This document shows, one piece after another, positions 60,860 through 64,000 of a stretch of DNA of 64,000 nucleotides (its first letter is position 1; every line of letters begins with the position of its first letter). The stretch lies in the NCBI RefSeq assembly GCF_020386615.1, contig NZ_CP077769.1, positions 620,001-684,000 on the forward strand, in the 5' to 3' direction. A program made the translations under genes and the position numbers. This DNA comes from Chitinophaga pendula. GTDB taxonomy: Bacteria > Bacteroidota > Bacteroidia > Chitinophagales > Chitinophagaceae. The notes under the pieces were generated by a model. That model saw only the letters and a list, made by a program, of their open reading frames with translations. It was not told the DNA's origin and searched no databases.

Positions 60860-61930
60860 ATGAAAGAAACCGAAAGGATATATATACTGATGGCCCGGAA
60901 GATATCGGGAGTAGCTACTGAGCAGGAGGAGCGGGAGTTGAATGCGATACTTGCTGAGCGGCCGGAGTTGCAATATTCCTTTCATATGATCACGGAATTG
61001 GAGGACATGCGGGCGATAGAGGGCTTTACGGAGGAGGAGGAGGAGAAGTTGCAAGCGAAGGGATTGGAGCAGTTGAATGAGCGGATTGCGTTGTTGCCGG
61101 AGCAGGAGTCTGTTTCGCCTTATATTATCAGCGGCCGGCGTACGATATGGAAACGGCTGGCGCCGATAGCGGCGGTGGTGTTGTTGTTGGCAGGTATTTA
61201 CCCGGTGATGCGATATGCTACTAAGGAGTCGCAGCGGATGAATGAGGTGGTAACTACTACGGGGTCGCGTACTTCAGTGATATTGCCGGATGGTACGATG
61301 GTGATGCTGAATGCCTGTAGTAAGCTGGAGTACGACATACACGATTTTATGAAAGGCAACCGGGAAGTGACGTTACAGGGGGAGGGTTATTTTGATGTGA
61401 AAACGGATGCGGGGCATCCTTTTATTATAAAGGCTGGTCAGGTAGATGTGCGGGTGTTGGGAACGGTATTTAACCTGAAAGCGTATCCGGAGGACGGTAT
61501 TACGGAGACGACCCTTATCAGTGGTAAGGTGGAGGTGGCACTACTTGGCGGGGAGGAGAAAAAGGTGGTGTTGGCGCCTCAGCAGAAATTATCGGTGAAA
61601 CATGAACCGGCGGCGGCTACTACGCCTGCTGCTATAGCATATAATGTGACCTCTGTCAAGGGGGCGACGACCGCGGATAGCGTTACCAGGGAAGTAGCCT
61701 GGATGACCAACAAATTAGCATTTGAGAATATGAGTTTTGCGCAACTGGCGCGGGAACTCGAACGGTGGTACAATGTGAAAATAAAGTTCCGGAATGACCG
61801 GTACAAAGAGGAGCGTCTCAGTGGCGCTTTCAAGGAGCAGCCGGTGGCCGATGTGCTTGCGGCGCTTCAGCTTACATCTTCATTCAGATACAGTATAGAT
61901 TCATCACAACACATCATTGACATATGGTGA
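60860..61930 (+). CDS. FecR-family anti-sigma factor
   Basis: 356 residues. A cytoplasmic N-terminal part (LMARKISGVATEQEERELNAI) is followed by a single membrane helix (about 94-112, LAPIAAVVLLLAGIYPV). The periplasmic FecR domain shows TTGSRTSVILPDGTMVMLNA, GEGYFDVKTDAGHPFIIKAG and LVNKLAFENMSFAQLARELERWYNVKI-like strands near the end. It is transcribed divergently to the sigma factor (246 bp) and upstream of the SusC gene. It passes the TonB-linked receptor signal to the sigma factor. Confidence 0.93.
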   Translation: MKETERIYILMARKISGVATEQEERELNAILAERPELQYSFHMITELEDMRAIEGFTEEEEEKLQAKGLEQLNERIALLPEQESVSPYIISGRRTIWKRLAPIAAVVLLLAGIYPVMRYATKESQRMNEVVTTTGSRTSVILPDGTMVMLNACSKLEYDIHDFMKGNREVTLQGEGYFDVKTDAGHPFIIKAGQVDVRVLGTVFNLKAYPEDGITETTLISGKVEVALLGGEEKKVVLAPQQKLSVKHEPAAATTPAAIAYNVTSVKGATTADSVTREVAWMTNKLAFENMSFAQLARELERWYNVKIKFRNDRYKEERLSGAFKEQPVADVLAALQLTSSFRYSIDSSQHIIDIW

Positions 61931-62235
61931 TTCATTAAACCGTAAAACAAATTGCATGTATACTTAACCATTTTACCAGGCTAACAGCCGGAAAACTGGA
62001 AGTAACAAAGGTGTATCGGATAGCGGCAACTATCCGGCAGTACTGCTTTTGCCTTTACATTCCGGGGGGACAATGAAAATAAGCGATCTAAGCTTCTGTA
62101 ACACATTCCATCACCTATTTATCTGCCTGCGAACAAAAAAGGGAAGTGCGGCAACACCTCCCTGACAGCAGGTTAAACAATTAGTCGGATCTCATCAATC
62201 GACGGGTTCATTATTTAACCTAACTACACAAAATT
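61931..62235 (+). other. SusC leader region
   Basis: 305 bp between the anti-sigma gene and SusC. It contains a hairpin cggatag / ctatccg at 62017-62036 and no ORF. No clear TAnnTTTG box is visible; read-through from the FecR promoter or an ECF-type promoter is likely. Confidence 0.5.
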
Positions 62236-64000
62236 ATGCAAAAAAACTATTTGGGTCCTGTATTTATACCCAGGCAGGGTATAAGGAAACTAATACTGTA
62301 TATGAAACTTGTCTCCATTTTAATGTGTGTGGCCTTTATGCAGGTAAGTGCGCATAGCTATTCACAGGAAAAGATCAGTCTCGACTATGATAATATTCAT
62401 ATCAGCCGGTTGCTGCATGTCATCGGTAAAAAGAGTGAGTACACCTTTTTATACAAGACGGCTATCCTACCGGATGAGAAGGTTGCTATCCGTGTAAAAG
62501 ATGCGAGCCTGACGACAGTACTGGATAAGGTGCTGGCGGGTACTACGCTCTCTTACAAGCTGATGCCTAACCGTCTGATCGTTATATTACCGCAAGGTAC
62601 TACCGTTGCGGATGCCCATGTAAAAGGGCGTGTGAGGGATGAAAGCGGGCAGCCGCTGATCGGTGTGAATGTGCATATTAAAGGGACTACCCGTGGTACG
62701 CAGACGGACAGCAAAGGGTACTTTGAGTTGAATGTGCCGGACAATGCGGTACTGGAATTCTCTTACGTCGGCTATGAGCGTAAGGAGCTGGCGGTGTCTG
62801 GTACGAGGGACTATGATGTGGTATTGCAACCTAATGCCAGCGGTCTTAACGAGATTGTGGTAGTGGGTTATGGCAAGCAACGTAAGATCAATCTGAGTGG
62901 TGCTGTGGATGTGGTATCCGGTAAGGAGCTGGATAGCCGTCCGCTGACGAATGTGAGCTCCGGCTTACAAGGTCTGATCCCCAATCTTAACATCACCCAG
63001 AACAATGGTAGTCCGAATGCGGCACCGACGTTTAACATACGCGGTTTTACATCCATCAACGGTGGCGAACCCTTTATACTCGTAGACAACGTGCCGGTGA
63101 CCATACAGGAGCTGACGCTGGTGAACCCGGCTGATGTGGAAAGTGTGACGGTACTGAAAGATGCGGCAGCAGCCGCCATCTACGGTGCGAGAGCTTCTTT
63201 CGGTGTGGTATTGATCACTACCAAAACGGGCCGCAGTGATAAGCTGGCCGTATCCGTAAATGCCAACTATGCCTCTCGTTCTATCGGACGTATTCCCAAG
63301 ATCATTACTGATCCGCTGGTGACCATGCAGATGAAGCATGAAGCAGCGACGCCATTATATAACCTATATCCTGATGCTGTAAGGGCTTATGCCAAACGCC
63401 GCAGTGAAGATCCCTCCCTGCCCGCGGTTATCGTTGATCCTACCAACCCTAATAAATATGCTTATTACGGTACGACCAACTGGCTGAAAGAACTGTATAA
63501 TGATGCAGCACCTGCTTACTCTGCCAACTTCAACGTGTCCAAGGCAGACAAGAAGCTGAGTTTTTATTTCTCCGGGGAGTATTACAAACAGCAAGGTATG
63601 ATCAAGTATGGTACGGATGATTTCAGTCGTTATGGTTTGCGGGCGAAAGCTACTTACCAGGTGACCGACAGAATAAAGATCGGTACCAACTCGGTATTCA
63701 CTAACAATGTGTATGATCGTCCGTACTTCCTGAGTGGAGATTTCTTCCACAATGTGAACAGGACGCCTTCTCTTTCTGTGCCTTACAATCCTGACGGTAG
63801 CTTTACACAGGACGGTGCTGCGCTGATCGGTGTGATCCGTGATGGTGGACGTACTAACAGCAACCTGAACGACTACCTGACGACACTGAATGCGGATATC
63901 TCGCTGGTGAAGGATGTGTGGGATCTGAAGGGGGATGTTACTTTCCGCCGTACTTCTTCTACGCTTAAATCTTTTGGTTTGCCGGTGCCTTATACTACAG
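62236..64000 (+). CDS. SusC/RagA-type TonB-dependent outer-membrane transporter (3' truncated)
   Basis: 588 codons without a stop, starting at ATG 62236 and running out of the window. The signal peptide follows an unusual N-terminal extension (cleavage near SAHSYSQ). Then an STN/secretin-like domain (about 50-120), a carboxypeptidase-like regulatory domain (VKGRVRDESGQPLIGVNVHI), the SusC box LNEIVVVGYGKQ, the plug (IRGFTSINGGEPFILVDNVP, then VESVTVLKDAAAAAIYGARA) and the barrel start. The STN domain means it takes part in sigma/FecR signalling. Substrate, probably a glycan or peptide, is unknown; a SusD partner is expected downstream. Confidence 0.95.
   Translation, partial: MQKNYLGPVFIPRQGIRKLILYMKLVSILMCVAFMQVSAHSYSQEKISLDYDNIHISRLLHVIGKKSEYTFLYKTAILPDEKVAIRVKDASLTTVLDKVLAGTTLSYKLMPNRLIVILPQGTTVADAHVKGRVRDESGQPLIGVNVHIKGTTRGTQTDSKGYFELNVPDNAVLEFSYVGYERKELAVSGTRDYDVVLQPNASGLNEIVVVGYGKQRKINLSGAVDVVSGKELDSRPLTNVSSGLQGLIPNLNITQNNGSPNAAPTFNIRGFTSINGGEPFILVDNVPVTIQELTLVNPADVESVTVLKDAAAAAIYGARASFGVVLITTKTGRSDKLAVSVNANYASRSIGRIPKIITDPLVTMQMKHEAATPLYNLYPDAVRAYAKRRSEDPSLPAVIVDPTNPNKYAYYGTTNWLKELYNDAAPAYSANFNVSKADKKLSFYFSGEYYKQQGMIKYGTDDFSRYGLRAKATYQVTDRIKIGTNSVFTNNVYDRPYFLSGDFFHNVNRTPSLSVPYNPDGSFTQDGAALIGVIRDGGRTNSNLNDYLTTLNADISLVKDVWDLKGDVTFRRTSSTLKSFGLPVPYTT

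Overview
The window looks like the chromosome of a Bacteroidota of the Chitinophagaceae, most probably Chitinophaga or a close relative. Evidence: a SusC/RagA-type TonB transporter behind an ECF sigma/FecR pair, many promoters with a TAnnTTTG -7 box and no strong Shine-Dalgarno, tRNA genes without encoded CCA, GG-leader peptides of the LSRxELKxxxGG type, and moderate GC. Species cannot be fixed from the sequence alone.

Layout. 1-2.3 kb: the end of a proton-translocating transhydrogenase operon (pntAA-pntAB-pntB). 2.4-31 kb: mostly housekeeping genes in small units. These include an RsmF-like rRNA methyltransferase, a LysM/double-psi-barrel wall protein, fmt with a NamZ-like muramidase, a SlyD-type FKBP, metE under a cobalamin riboswitch, pepT, an ExbB/ExbD pair, prmC and ribD (divergent), a YigZ protein, 3-hydroxybutyryl-CoA dehydrogenase, the Mrp Fe-S carrier, two secreted sugar-type enzymes, pyrF, glutaryl-CoA dehydrogenase and apbE. 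31-38 kb: envelope proteins, a coiled-coil DUF2130 protein, and an overlapping DUF2339/DUF3999 pair. An AT-rich array with TATA-like steps every 11 bp lies at 32.2-32.36 kb.

38-46.4 kb is the accessory and most unusual part. It starts with two tandem copies of an A-B gene pair related to AidA/PixA inclusion-body proteins, with duplicated leaders and tails. Two convergent genes follow, encoding short double-glycine-leader peptides whose six-cysteine cores have knottin-like spacing. Next come tRNA-Leu, an AT-rich islet with an orphan gene and degraded frames, and an OmpR-type two-component system. Last are three consecutive promoter-transcript-terminator units whose promoters all carry three TTTAAC boxes at exactly 10-bp spacing; these look like small-RNA or micropeptide genes controlled by the adjacent regulator.

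46.4-64 kb: an orphan histidine kinase, a GT2 glycosyltransferase, an Ivy-like lipoprotein, and a complete trans-4-hydroxyproline catabolic operon (deaminase, semialdehyde dehydrogenase, epimerase, D-hydroxyproline dehydrogenase) with a divergent AraC regulator. After these come tRNA-Gly and tRNA-Arg, a membrane-anchored AraC regulator, a secreted M28 peptidase, a Tat-exported DinB protein, and an ECF sigma/FecR/SusC locus cut by the window end. The hydroxyproline operon, the secreted peptidase and the TonB locus would fit growth on collagen-like or other peptide debris; this link is inference.
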